Positions 8,084 through 15,359 are shown, numbered from the stretch's first letter. The stretch is DNA of 22,331 bases from SG8-41 sp036555035 (GCA_036555035.1 DATBMB010000095.1:1-22331); one strand, 5' to 3'. Made by a program: numbers and translations. The notes: generated from the sequence alone by a model not told the origin.

Positions 8084-8097
8084 TTGATCCAGATCAA
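8084..8097. promoter_or_regulatory. Perfect FNR/Anr operator (TTGATCCAGATCAA)
   Basis: TTGAT-N4-ATCAA is the exact FNR/Anr consensus, extended to a 6+6 base inverted repeat CTTGAT/ATCAAG. It lies between the divergent lipoprotein-hemerythrin operon and the SAF-domain oxidoreductase gene. Class II spacing (-41.5) predicts starts near 8049 on the minus strand, where CATCAT fits a -10 at 4/6, or near 8132 on the plus strand, upstream of the preferred GTG at 8149 but with only a poor -10. It may control either or both directions. Confidence 0.8.
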
Positions 8098-8148
8098 GTT
8101 CTGCCGGGCCTTGTGGTAGCGTTACGGCTCATCGCCCAGGCAATCCCG

Positions 8149-9519
8149 GTGAACCTTCACCCGCTCCTCCAGCAGCGCGCATCCGAAGGCAGGCCGCTGC
8201 GCGTCGCGCTGATCGGCGCCGGCAAGTTCGGCTCGATGTTCCTCGCGCAGGCGCGGCGCACGCCCGGCATCCACGTTATCGCAGTTGCCGATCTCGACCC
8301 GCAGCGGGCGCGCGCCAGTCTCGAGCGCGTCGGCTGGGCGAGCGAGCGGTTCAGCGCCCGCTCTTTCGAAGAAGCCCGCAAGCACGGGACGACCTGTGTC
8401 ACCGAGGACGCGCCCGCCGCAATCGCCTCGGACGCGGTCGAGATCGTGATCGAAGCGACCGGCAGCCCCGCCGCCGGCGTCCGGCACGCGCTTGCCTGCT
8501 GCGGGCATGGCAAGCATGTCGTGATGGTGAACGTGGAAGCCGACTGTTTGGCCGGACCCCTTCTCGCCCGGCGCGCGCGCGAGGCCGGCGTCGTCTATTC
8601 GCTCGCCTACGGCGACCAGCCGGCGCTGATCTGCGAGCTGGTGGACTGGGCGCGCGCCGCGGGGTTCGAAGTGGTGGCGGCCGGCAAAGGTACGCGCTAT
8701 CTGCCCGAGTACCACGATTCCACCCCGGAGACGGTCTGGGGCCACTACGGCTTCTCGCCCGAGCAGGTTGCGCGGGGGGATTTCAACGCGCAGATGTTCA
8801 ACTCGTTCCTCGACGGCACGAAGTCCGCGATCGAGATGGCGGCGGTGGCGAACGCGACCGGGCTGACGCCCGCGCCGGACGGATTGTCGTTTCCGCCCTG
8901 CGGCGCCGACGACTTGGCACGCGTGCTGAAGCCCGCCGCCGAGGGCGGGCGGCTGCACCACCGCGGCCAGGTCGAAGTCGTCTCCAGCCTCGAGCGCGAC
9001 GGCCGACCGGTCGCGCGCGATTTGAGATGGGGGGTGTACGTGACGCTCGCCGCCGACAGCGACTACGTGCGGCGCTGCTTCGGCGAGTATGGGCTCGCCA
9101 CCGACGAAACCGGAAACTACGCCGCGATGTACAAGCCCTATCACCTGATCGGCCTCGAGCTCGGAATCTCGGTCGCGGCAGTGGGCCTGCGCCGCGAGCC
9201 GACCGGTGCCCCCACCGGGTTCCGCGGCGACGTCGTCGCGGTTGCAAAGCGCGACCTTGTCGCAGGCGCGACCCTCGACGGCGAAGGCGGCTACACGGTG
9301 TGGGGCCGGCTCATGCCGGCGCGCGATTCGCTTGCCCTCGGCGGACTGCCGATCGGCCTCGCCCACGGCGTGCGGCTCACGCGCGCGGTGAAGAAGGGCG
9401 CGGCGCTTACCTGGCGCGACATCGCCAAGCCGGAAATGGAGGCCGCGCGCGTCCGGCTCGAGATGGACGCGCTGTTCGCCGGGGAGTTGCGCACCGAAAC
9501 CACCCGGACTGCGGGTTGA
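8149..9519 (+). CDS. Homoserine dehydrogenase-like NAD(P)-dependent oxidoreductase with C-terminal SAF domain (COG4091 type)
   Basis: An NAD(P)-binding Rossmann domain opens with VALIGAGKFGSMF. A central catalytic region follows (YGDQPALICELVDWARA, GKGTRYLPEYHDSTPETVWG), and the C-terminus is a SAF-like domain (KKGAALTWRDIAKPEM, last about 100 residues). COG4091 was called predicted homoserine dehydrogenase, but most members have no demonstrated substrate, and characterised relatives act in sugar or polyol catabolism. I would not call it threonine biosynthesis. I prefer GTG 8149 (456 residues, NLHPLLQQRA start) because it matches the usual N-terminus of the family as I recall it. GTG 8113 is also in frame and would give 468 residues. 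The stop overlaps the -35 element of the next gene. Confidence 0.85.
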   Translation: MNLHPLLQQRASEGRPLRVALIGAGKFGSMFLAQARRTPGIHVIAVADLDPQRARASLERVGWASERFSARSFEEARKHGTTCVTEDAPAAIASDAVEIVIEATGSPAAGVRHALACCGHGKHVVMVNVEADCLAGPLLARRAREAGVVYSLAYGDQPALICELVDWARAAGFEVVAAGKGTRYLPEYHDSTPETVWGHYGFSPEQVARGDFNAQMFNSFLDGTKSAIEMAAVANATGLTPAPDGLSFPPCGADDLARVLKPAAEGGRLHHRGQVEVVSSLERDGRPVARDLRWGVYVTLAADSDYVRRCFGEYGLATDETGNYAAMYKPYHLIGLELGISVAAVGLRREPTGAPTGFRGDVVAVAKRDLVAGATLDGEGGYTVWGRLMPARDSLALGGLPIGLAHGVRLTRAVKKGAALTWRDIAKPEMEAARVRLEMDALFAGELRTETTRTAG

Positions 9520-9545
9520 CATCCGGCGTGTGTTGTACGGAGAAT
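9516..9545 (+). promoter_or_regulatory. Candidate sigma-70 promoter for Rieske gene
   Basis: A perfect -35 TTGACA (9516-9521) embeds the stop codon of the preceding gene. GAGAAT (9540-9545, 4/6) follows after an 18-base spacer. Transcription would start near 9552, two bases before the ATG. A GGAG at 9539-9542 could instead be a distantly spaced ribosome-binding site. Confidence 0.45.
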
Positions 9546-9553
9546 GTCGCCCA

Positions 9554-10258
9554 ATGCAGCGGCGCGATTTCATCAAGGTTTGCGCGGCCGGGGCGGCGGT
9601 CCGCGCGAACGATCTCTTCGCCGCGCAGGACCTGAAGCCGCGGCTGTACGCGCGCACCCTGCTCACCGAGGAAGGCGGCCGGCCGCTGCGCGCCGCAAGC
9701 CTCGTCGCCGGGCGCAACTACATCTTCCATTACCCCTTCGAGAGCACGCCCTGCTTTCTGCTCAACCTCGGAAAGCCGACGGGGCGGAGCGTTCAGCTGA
9801 AGACCGAGGACGGGGCGGCCTACGAGTGGGCCGGCGGCGTCGGTCCCAAGCGGGCGATCGTCGGTTATTCCGCGATCTGCGCGCACCGCATGAGCTACCC
9901 GACCCCCCAGATCAGCTTCATCAGCTACCGCGACCAGTCGACCGCGTCCGGGATCATGCGCGCGAATACCATCCACTGCTGCTCCGAGCACAGCGAATAC
10001 GACCCGGCGGCAGGCGGGAAGGTCGTGGGCGGGCCCGCCCCGCAGCCGCTCGCCGCGGTGCTGCTCGAGCACGACGCGAAGAGCGACGCGCTGCACGCCG
10101 TCGGCACCCTGGGCGGGGAGATGTTCAACGCGTTCTTCGCCAAGTTCGAATTCAAGCTCGCGCTCGACTACGGCGGGGCAAAGACGCGCCAGCCGGTCGC
10201 GGGCCGCACCGTGGTGAAGGAGCTGCAGCAGTTCTGCAAGCAGCAGGTTCGCTGCTAG
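9554..10258 (+). CDS. Rieske-like 2Fe-2S protein with Tat-type N-terminus
   Basis: A 234-residue protein. The start MQRRDFIKVCAAGAAV resembles a twin-arginine signal, though the hydrophobic part is short and followed by charged residues. Two Rieske boxes are visible: CAH (about residues 115-117) and CCSEH, giving C-x-H ... C-x-x-H as 2Fe-2S ligands. The box I loop lacks the second cysteine of bc1 Rieske proteins (normally CTHLGC), and the boxes are 31 residues apart instead of about 16. The structural disulfide of bc1 Rieske proteins is therefore missing, which usually lowers the redox potential. No cytochrome b or large oxidase subunit is adjacent, so its partner is unknown. The in-frame start codon at 9530 is less likely, since the Tat motif begins at 9554. 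Confidence 0.85.
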   Translation: MQRRDFIKVCAAGAAVRANDLFAAQDLKPRLYARTLLTEEGGRPLRAASLVAGRNYIFHYPFESTPCFLLNLGKPTGRSVQLKTEDGAAYEWAGGVGPKRAIVGYSAICAHRMSYPTPQISFISYRDQSTASGIMRANTIHCCSEHSEYDPAAGGKVVGGPAPQPLAAVLLEHDAKSDALHAVGTLGGEMFNAFFAKFEFKLALDYGGAKTRQPVAGRTVVKELQQFCKQQVRC

Positions 10259-10293
10259 CTCAATGACTTAGGTGGGCGGGCCCCCGGGGTGCG

Positions 10294-10322
10294 TTGATCG
10301 GGCGCCGCGAATGCAGGATAGT
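10294..10322 (+). promoter_or_regulatory. Candidate sigma-70 promoter for sodC
   Basis: TTGATC (10294-10299, 4/6) and GATAGT (10317-10322, 4/6) are separated by 17 bases. They predict a start near 10329 and a leader of about 40 bases that ends in a strong AGGAGGAGGGG ribosome-binding sequence. Confidence 0.45.
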
Positions 10323-10367
10323 AAGGCCGCTGTACATTTCAACCGTTCATCCAGGAGGAGGGGAAAC

Positions 10368-10883
10368 ATGAAAAAGTGCGTTCTGGCCGCAGCCTGCGGC
10401 GCGGTGCTGGCGACCGGCTGCGCCATGATGGAAGAGAAGGACGCCACCGCCACCGCCGTACTCGAGCCGCGCAGCGGATCGAACGTGCGCGGGACCGTGA
10501 CCTTCACGCAGGCCGGAGATGTCGTGCGCGTGAGCGGGACCGTCACGGGGCACAGCAAGGGTCCGAGAGGCTTCCACATCCACGCGATGGGGGACTGCAG
10601 CGCGCACGATGCGATGAGCGCCGGCGGGCACTTCAATCCCACGAACAGCAAGCACGGGGGGCCGTATGACCCGGTGCGGCACGCGGGCGATCTCGGCAAC
10701 CTCAACTTCGGCGCGGACGGCACCGCCAAGGTCAACTTCGTGGTGGGCGACATCTCCGTGCGCACGGGGCAGGCCAACGACATCGTCGGCCGCGCGCTGA
10801 TGGTGCACGCCGATCGCGACGATCTCAAGACCGACCCCACCGGCAACGCCGGCGGGCGCGTCGCCTGCGGCGTGATCAAGTAG
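10368..10883 (+). CDS. sodC: Superoxide dismutase [Cu-Zn], periplasmic lipoprotein form
   Basis: Dismutates superoxide in the periplasm. The 171-residue length is normal for bacterial SodC. All ligand motifs are present: HIH and the late VHAD histidine for Cu, GGHFNP for the bridging histidine, and KHGGP, RHAGD and GDLGNL for Zn. The GDCS and ACGV cysteines can form the conserved disulfide. The N-terminus MKKCVLAAACGAVLATGC has a lipobox-like ATGC with Cys18, so the enzyme may be membrane-anchored. The ATG is fixed by an unusually strong purine-rich ribosome-binding sequence (AGGAGGAGGGG) about 4 bases upstream. It has its own candidate promoter, and the next gene, aat, starts 27 bases after its stop. 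Confidence 0.95.
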   Translation: MKKCVLAAACGAVLATGCAMMEEKDATATAVLEPRSGSNVRGTVTFTQAGDVVRVSGTVTGHSKGPRGFHIHAMGDCSAHDAMSAGGHFNPTNSKHGGPYDPVRHAGDLGNLNFGADGTAKVNFVVGDISVRTGQANDIVGRALMVHADRDDLKTDPTGNAGGRVACGVIK

Positions 10884-10910
10884 CACCGCCGCGAAGGGCA
10901 GGGCCATGGC

Positions 10911-11609
10911 ATGATTCCATGGCTCGGTCCCGGCGACCCGTTTCCCCCGCTCGAGCGCGCGCTCGAGGACCCGAACGGCCTGCTCGCGGCCGGGGCCGAT
11001 CTCTCGGAGGCGCGGCTCCTCGACGCCTACGCGCGCGGCATCTTCCCCTGGTACGGCGAGGACCAGCCCCTGCTGTGGTGGAGCCCCGATCCGCGCATGG
11101 TGCTCCTCCCCGCCGAGCTGAGGATTCCGCGCTCGCTGAGGAAGCGCCTCGCCCGGCGCGACTACGAGGTCCGCGCCGACACCGCGTTCGAGGAAGTGAT
11201 CCGCGCCTGCGCCGCCCCGCGCCGCGGGCAGGAGGGCACGTGGATCACGGAGGACATGGTCGACGCGTACGTGCGGCTGCACCGCTCCGGCCATGCGCAC
11301 TCGGTCGAGACCTGGATCGGCGGCAAGCTCGCCGGCGGCCTCTACGGGGTCGAGCTCGGCCGCATGTTCTACGGCGAGTCCATGTTCGCGCGCGCCCCGG
11401 ACGCCTCCAAGATCGCGCTCGTGCACCTGGTGCGGCAGCTCGCGCGCCGCGATTGCGGCATGATCGACTGCCAGATGAAGACCGCCCTCCTCGCGCGCTT
11501 CGGCGCGCGCGAGATCCCGCGCTCCAGATTTGTACGAACGCTCGCGAAATTGGTAGACTATGCCCGTACGGGACGGACGTGGACGCTCGACGATGACCTA
11601 CTTGACTGA
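10911..11609 (+). CDS. aat: Leucyl/phenylalanyl-tRNA--protein transferase
   Basis: Transfers Leu or Phe from aminoacyl-tRNA to proteins with N-terminal Arg or Lys, creating N-degrons read by ClpS/ClpAP. The 232-residue product shows the family signatures: PNGLLAAGADLS, YARGIFPWY, WWSPDPRMVL, GTWITEDMVDAYVRLH, GGLYGVELGRMFYGESMF and the DCQM segment. An AGGGCAGGG ribosome-binding sequence precedes the ATG. It overlaps bpt by 17 bases. Aat and Bpt both feed the bacterial N-end rule, and this pairing is common in proteobacteria. Confidence 0.97.
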   Translation: MIPWLGPGDPFPPLERALEDPNGLLAAGADLSEARLLDAYARGIFPWYGEDQPLLWWSPDPRMVLLPAELRIPRSLRKRLARRDYEVRADTAFEEVIRACAAPRRGQEGTWITEDMVDAYVRLHRSGHAHSVETWIGGKLAGGLYGVELGRMFYGESMFARAPDASKIALVHLVRQLARRDCGMIDCQMKTALLARFGAREIPRSRFVRTLAKLVDYARTGRTWTLDDDLLD

Positions 11610-12330
11610 GTTCCCGCTGTCGGTGCTGCAGTTCTACGCGACGGCGCCCTACCCGTGCAGCTACCTCCCGGAGCGCATGGCGCGCTCGCAGGTCGCAACC
11701 CCCAGCCACCTGATCGACGGCCCGGTGTACTCGGAGCTGGTGCGCGCGGGCTTCCGCCGCAGCGGCGCCTTCACCTACCGCCCCTACTGCGACCATTGCC
11801 GCGCCTGCGTGCCGGTGCGCGTGCTCGCGCAGGAGTTCCAGCCCTCGCGCACCCAGCGGCGCACGCTCAAGCGCCACGGCGCGCTCAAGGCCGAGATGCA
11901 GGAGCTCAAGTACAGCCCCGAGCACTACGCGCTCTACCTGCGCTACCAGTCGCGGCGGCACTCCGGCGGCGGCATGGACCAGGACAGCCGCGAGCAGTAC
12001 CGCCACTTCCTCCTGCAGAGCAACGTGGAGTCGCGGCTGATCGAGTTCCGCGAGGCGGGGATGCTCCGCATGGTTTCCATCGTGGACCAGCTGCAGGACG
12101 GGCTGTCCTCCGTCTACACCTTCTTCGACCCCGACGTCGCCGGCGCGAGCTTCGGCACCTTCAACATCCTGTGGCAGATCGAGCTCTGCCGCAGGCTCGA
12201 TCTGCCCTACCTCTACCTCGGCTACTGGATCGCCCAGAGCCGCAAGATGGCCTACAAGATCGAGTTCCAGCCGATGCAGGGGCTCGTCAACGGCCGCTGG
12301 CAGGCGGTCAACCAGCACCGCAAGGCGTAG
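11593..12330 (+). CDS. bpt: Aspartate/glutamate leucyltransferase (Bpt/Ate family)
   Basis: Adds Leu to proteins with N-terminal Asp or Glu, using Leu-tRNA, and so complements Aat. The 245-residue length is typical. Characteristic pieces are the N-terminal ATAPYPCSYLPER, the cysteine motif YCDHCRACVPVRV, the GLSSVYTFFDPD segment and YLYLGYWIAQSRKMAYK near the C-terminus. I chose the ATG at 11593 over an in-frame start 33 bases earlier, because MTYLTEFPLSVLQFY is the usual N-terminus. A weak extra promoter may lie inside aat (TTGTAC, 18 bases, TAGACT, ending near 11556). Confidence 0.96.
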   Translation: MTYLTEFPLSVLQFYATAPYPCSYLPERMARSQVATPSHLIDGPVYSELVRAGFRRSGAFTYRPYCDHCRACVPVRVLAQEFQPSRTQRRTLKRHGALKAEMQELKYSPEHYALYLRYQSRRHSGGGMDQDSREQYRHFLLQSNVESRLIEFREAGMLRMVSIVDQLQDGLSSVYTFFDPDVAGASFGTFNILWQIELCRRLDLPYLYLGYWIAQSRKMAYKIEFQPMQGLVNGRWQAVNQHRKA

Positions 12331-12344
12331 CACAACCGCCGGCT

Positions 12345-12364
12345 GTCGCGCCGCGGCGCGCGAC
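12345..12364. other. Perfect 7-bp inverted repeat between bpt and pyrD
   Basis: GTCGCGC (12345-12351) pairs with GCGCGAC (12358-12364) across a 6-base loop. There is no T run after it, so it is either a weak terminator-like hairpin for bpt or an RNA stability element. Confidence 0.4.
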
Positions 12365-12374
12365 TCGGCTCGCG

Positions 12375-12380
12375 TACAAT
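12375..12380 (+). promoter_or_regulatory. Candidate -10 element TACAAT for pyrD
   Basis: TACAAT (5/6) sits six bases before the pyrD ATG, so transcription would begin at or within a base or two of the A of ATG. No convincing -35 element and no ribosome-binding sequence are visible. Confidence 0.35.
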
Positions 12381-12386
12381 GACGCG

Positions 12387-13406
12387 ATGATCTATTCGGC
12401 TGCGCGTCCGCTGCTGTTCTGCCTCGATCCGGAGACCGCCCATCGCGTGACGCTGGGGACTCTGCGGCAGCTCGCGCGGATCCGGCTTCCCTTAGCGGCG
12501 CCCCGCGCGCCGGCCGCATGCGAGCGTACCGTCATGGGCATCCGCTTTCCGAACCCGGTGGGACTTGCCGCGGGCCTCGACAAGGATGGCGAATACATCG
12601 ATGCGCTGGCGCGGCTCGGCTTCGGCTTCCTCGAGGTCGGCACCGTCACGCCCCGCCCCCAGCCGGGCAACCCGCGCCCGCGGATGTTCCGCATCCGCGC
12701 CGCGCGCGCGGTCATCAACCGCATGGGCTTCAACAACCGCGGCGTGGACCACCTGCTCGCGAACGTCGCGCGGGCGCGCTACCGCGGCGTGCTCGGCATC
12801 AACATCGGCAAGAACTTCGACACGCCGCTCGAGCGCGCCGCCGACGACTACGTCGCCTGCCTGCGCAAGGTCTATCCTGTCGCGAGCTACGTGACGGTGA
12901 ACATCTCCTCGCCCAATACCGAGCACCTGCGGCGGCTGCAGGGGACGGCGGCGCTCGATGCGCTGCTCTCCACGCTGAAGACCGAGCGCGGGGCGCTCGC
13001 CGCGAAGCACGGCAGGACGGTGCCGCTCGCGGTGAAGATCGCGCCCGACCTCGACCGTCCGCAGATCGAGTCGATCGCCGCCGCGCTCACCCGGCACGGC
13101 ATCGATGCGGTGATCGCCACCAACACCACCGTGACGAGGGGGGGCGTCGGGGGCATGCCGCACGAGCACGAGGCGGGCGGGCTGTCGGGGGCGCCGCTCG
13201 CCTCCCGCGCCACCTACGTGGTGCGCCAGCTCGCGCACGCGCTCGCCGGCAAGCTGCCGGTCATCGGCGTGGGCGGCATCATGAGCGGCGCCGGCGCGAG
13301 AGAGAAGATCGCGGCGGGCGCGAGCCTGATCCAGCTCTACACCGGGCTGGTCTACCGCGGCCCGGCGCTGGTGCGCGAGTGCGTCGAGGCGCTGTGCGGA
13401 AAATGA
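12387..13406 (+). CDS. pyrD: Dihydroorotate dehydrogenase (quinone), class 2
   Basis: Oxidises dihydroorotate to orotate in pyrimidine synthesis and passes electrons to quinone at the inner membrane. The 339-residue product has the class 2 N-terminal amphipathic extension (MIYSAARPLLFCLDPETAHR), the GLAAGLDKDGEYIDAL FMN-site region, INRMGFNNRG, the NISSPNT motif with the catalytic serine, and the GVGGIMSGAGAREKIAAGA and LIQLYTGLVY phosphate-binding motifs. No Shine-Dalgarno sequence is visible before the ATG. Its stop overlaps the ferredoxin start (ATGA), so the two are translationally coupled. Confidence 0.97.
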   Translation: MIYSAARPLLFCLDPETAHRVTLGTLRQLARIRLPLAAPRAPAACERTVMGIRFPNPVGLAAGLDKDGEYIDALARLGFGFLEVGTVTPRPQPGNPRPRMFRIRAARAVINRMGFNNRGVDHLLANVARARYRGVLGINIGKNFDTPLERAADDYVACLRKVYPVASYVTVNISSPNTEHLRRLQGTAALDALLSTLKTERGALAAKHGRTVPLAVKIAPDLDRPQIESIAAALTRHGIDAVIATNTTVTRGGVGGMPHEHEAGGLSGAPLASRATYVVRQLAHALAGKLPVIGVGGIMSGAGAREKIAAGASLIQLYTGLVYRGPALVRECVEALCGK

Positions 13407-13807
13407 CCTCAAGCGCGGCGAAGGCCCCGCCGGTGGCCGTGATCGACGAGCAGGCGTGCATCGGCTGCACGCTGTGCATCGAGGCCTGCCCGGTGGACGC
13501 CATCGTCGGCGCGGCGCGGCTCATGCACACGGTCATCGCGGCGGAATGCACCGGCTGCAGGCTGTGCCTGCCGCCCTGTCCTGTGGACTGCATCGCGATG
13601 ATCGAGAGCGGTGAAACCTGGACGCACGAGGCGCGCCGTGAGCGCGCCGCCCAGTACCGGCGGCGCTACCGGGCCAGGATGGAGCGGCTCGAGCGCGCCC
13701 GCGCGGCGCGCCCGGCTGCGGGTCGCGGCTTGTCCGGACCCCGCGGCAAGCAGGCGACGATCGAGCGCGTCATTGCGCGCGCCCGCCAAAGGTTGCGCGA
13801 CCGCTGA
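13403..13807 (+). CDS. RnfB-like 2x[4Fe-4S] ferredoxin, lacking the RnfB N-terminal half
   Basis: A 134-residue protein. Two complete cluster motifs are visible: CIGCTLCIEACP and CTGCRLCLPPCP. The sequence around them (VAVIDEQACIGC, DAIVGAARLMHTVIAAECTGC) is closest to the ferredoxin half of RnfB/RsxB. The RnfB membrane anchor and the N-terminal CGxCG-type cluster region are absent, and the upstream bases are pyrD coding sequence, so there is no room for them. The C-terminal 60 residues are strongly basic and probably helical. No other Rnf subunit is in the window, so it is better viewed as a stand-alone ferredoxin. It overlaps pyrD by four bases. Its TGA and the TGA of the convergent protease gene together form the palindrome TGATCA. 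Confidence 0.88.
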   Translation: MTSSAAKAPPVAVIDEQACIGCTLCIEACPVDAIVGAARLMHTVIAAECTGCRLCLPPCPVDCIAMIESGETWTHEARRERAAQYRRRYRARMERLERARAARPAAGRGLSGPRGKQATIERVIARARQRLRDR

Positions 13808-14776
13808 TCAGCGGCCGAAGATGCCGCGCAGGACGCCGCCGCCCCCGCCGGGCAGGAGGCTTCCTCCCGAGGGTATCGTGGTTCCGCCTTCCTCCTGCTG
13901 CTGGAGCGCGCGAGCGCCTTCAACCGCCGCGGGTTTCGCCGCGGCCGGCGGCGGCGTCTTGGGATCCACCGGGCGGATGGCGGGCTCCAGCCCGCCCGGC
14001 AGCGCGGCCACGCGCGGCGCGAGCGCCTCGCCCAGCTGCGTCAGGCGCTCGCCCGGCGCCGGGTGCGTCTTGAACAGCAGCGCTAGCGAGGAATCGTCCG
14101 CCGACCGCGCCGCCAGCAGGTGCAGGACCTCGACCAGGCCGTACGGGCTGTAGCCGGCGCGCGCCGCAAGCACGATGCCGATGCGGTCGGCCTCGAACTC
14201 CGAGCCCTTGTCGAGCCCGCGCGCCATCACCTCGGCGCCGGTGCCGATGAGGTTGTTGACGAGGACGCCGCGGTCTCCGCGCTGTGCCGCCCGCGCGCCG
14301 GCGGAGATGGCCGCGCTCTGCTGCATCACCTTGACGTGGTGGCGCTGCACGATGTGGCCGATCTCGTGCCCGAGCACGCCCGCAAGCTGCGACTCGCTCG
14401 CCAGCATGTCGTAGAGCCCGCGCGTGATCAGCACGTAGCCGCCCGGCGCGGCGAAGGCGTTGACCGAGGCGGTGTCGAGCACGCCGAAATGCCATGGCAG
14501 GTCGGGACGCTCGGTCTGCATCGCGATCCAGCGCCCGACGCGGTTGACGTAAGCCTGCAGCTCGGGGTCGGGCACCAGCGGCGCGGCGCCCAGCGTGCGG
14601 CCCGCGACCTCGCGGCCCACCGCGATCTCGTCCTTCTCGTCGAGGCCCACGGCGGCGGTCCTCAGGTCGCGGCCGACGTCGAAGATGCGCCCGAGGTCGA
14701 TCGAAGCCGCGCCAGCGGCCACCGACAGCACGGCCATCGTCGCTGCAGCCATCCAATAGCGGGAGCGGCCGATCAT
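13808..14776 (-). CDS. M48 family periplasmic metalloprotease
   Basis: A 322-residue zinc protease with an N-terminal signal sequence (MIGRSRYWMAAATMAVLSVA). The zinc motif HEIGH is present, followed by the third-ligand region EFEADRIG. Family members such as BepA and LoiP act on misassembled outer membrane proteins. The C-terminal tail is rich in Pro, Ala and Gly (PPPAAAKPAA and a run of five glycines) and is probably disordered. No BepA-like tetratricopeptide repeats are seen. The start overlaps the stop of the upstream SH3 gene (ATGA), so they form one operon. Confidence 0.94.
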   Translation of the reverse strand: MIGRSRYWMAAATMAVLSVAAGAASIDLGRIFDVGRDLRTAAVGLDEKDEIAVGREVAGRTLGAAPLVPDPELQAYVNRVGRWIAMQTERPDLPWHFGVLDTASVNAFAAPGGYVLITRGLYDMLASESQLAGVLGHEIGHIVQRHHVKVMQQSAAISAGARAAQRGDRGVLVNNLIGTGAEVMARGLDKGSEFEADRIGIVLAARAGYSPYGLVEVLHLLAARSADDSSLALLFKTHPAPGERLTQLGEALAPRVAALPGGLEPAIRPVDPKTPPPAAAKPAAVEGARALQQQEEGGTTIPSGGSLLPGGGGGVLRGIFGR

Positions 14777-15297
14777 TGCTTCGCGTCCATGTACTCGACG
14801 CTCACCGGCGCGAGACCCGAAGCGCGCGCGCCGCGCTCCGCCGCCTCTTTCGTCGCGACGTAACCATCGAGCAGCTTCATCTGCTCGGGATTGAAGCTCG
14901 CCTGCTTGAGATCCTCTTCCTCGATGCCGCGGATGCCGATCGTGCTGGTGACGCTCACGCTGCGCCGGGGCCCGAAGAGCCGCCCCGCGGCGGAGCCCGC
15001 GCCCGAATCCCCCGCGGCCACCGGCTGGCTCTGGAAGCGCACGTTGAAGGAGAACAGCCAGCCCGCTCCGCCCGCGGTCTTGAGATTGAGCCAGGCCCCC
15101 TGCTTGCCGATCACCTCCCCGGTTGCGCCGAGCTTCAGCTGCGTCACCTGGGTCGCATCGAGCCGCGGCTCGGCGTAAAGGGGGGAATCGCGCTCGAGCG
15201 TGACCTGCTGCTGCTGCGCCGCCGCCGAGCCGCCGGCGAGCCATGCCGCGGCGAGCAGCAGGCGAAACACGCGCAGCGCGCGATTCCTTGCAATCAT
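14773..15297 (-). CDS. Exported SH3-domain (bacterial SH3_3-like) protein
   Basis: A 174-residue protein. The signal sequence (MIARNRALRVFRLLLAAAWLAGGSAAA) is followed by an SH3b-like domain (residues about 32-90: VTLERDSPLYAEPRLDATQV, then GEVIGKQGAWLNLKTAGGAGW). A Ser/Gly/Ala linker leads to a segment typical of proteins next to M48 genes (TIGIRGIEEEDLKQASFNPEQMKLLDGY). SH3b domains bind cell-wall peptides or proteins; the ligand here is unknown. The ATG at 15309 (MPRHMIARN) is an alternative start, and longer in-frame starts would run into nth. It is the first gene of the protease operon. Confidence 0.85.
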   Translation of the reverse strand: MIARNRALRVFRLLLAAAWLAGGSAAAQQQQVTLERDSPLYAEPRLDATQVTQLKLGATGEVIGKQGAWLNLKTAGGAGWLFSFNVRFQSQPVAAGDSGAGSAAGRLFGPRRSVSVTSTIGIRGIEEEDLKQASFNPEQMKLLDGYVATKEAAERGARASGLAPVSVEYMDAKQ

Positions 15298-15351
15298 GTG
15301 TCGGGGCATCCCTGCGCCGGTCCTGTGGCGACGGATTTGCGCGGTGAGCTG

Positions 15352-15359
15352 ATTATAAT
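15352..15359. promoter_or_regulatory. Symmetrical -10 element ATTATAAT between SH3 gene and nth
   Basis: ATTATAAT is its own reverse complement, so a perfect TATAAT reads on both strands: 15354-15359 for nth and 15357-15352 for the SH3-protease operon. No strong -35 is visible in either direction. Confidence 0.5.

Noticed and set aside
8122..9717. Open frame of over 500 codons antisense to the oxidoreductase gene
   Set aside because: Shadow of a well-supported gene; no motif or plausible start region.
10271..10291. GC-rich palindromic stretch after the Rieske gene as a terminator
   Set aside because: GGGCGGGCCCCCGGGG contains overlapping short palindromes but no stable looped stem and no T run.
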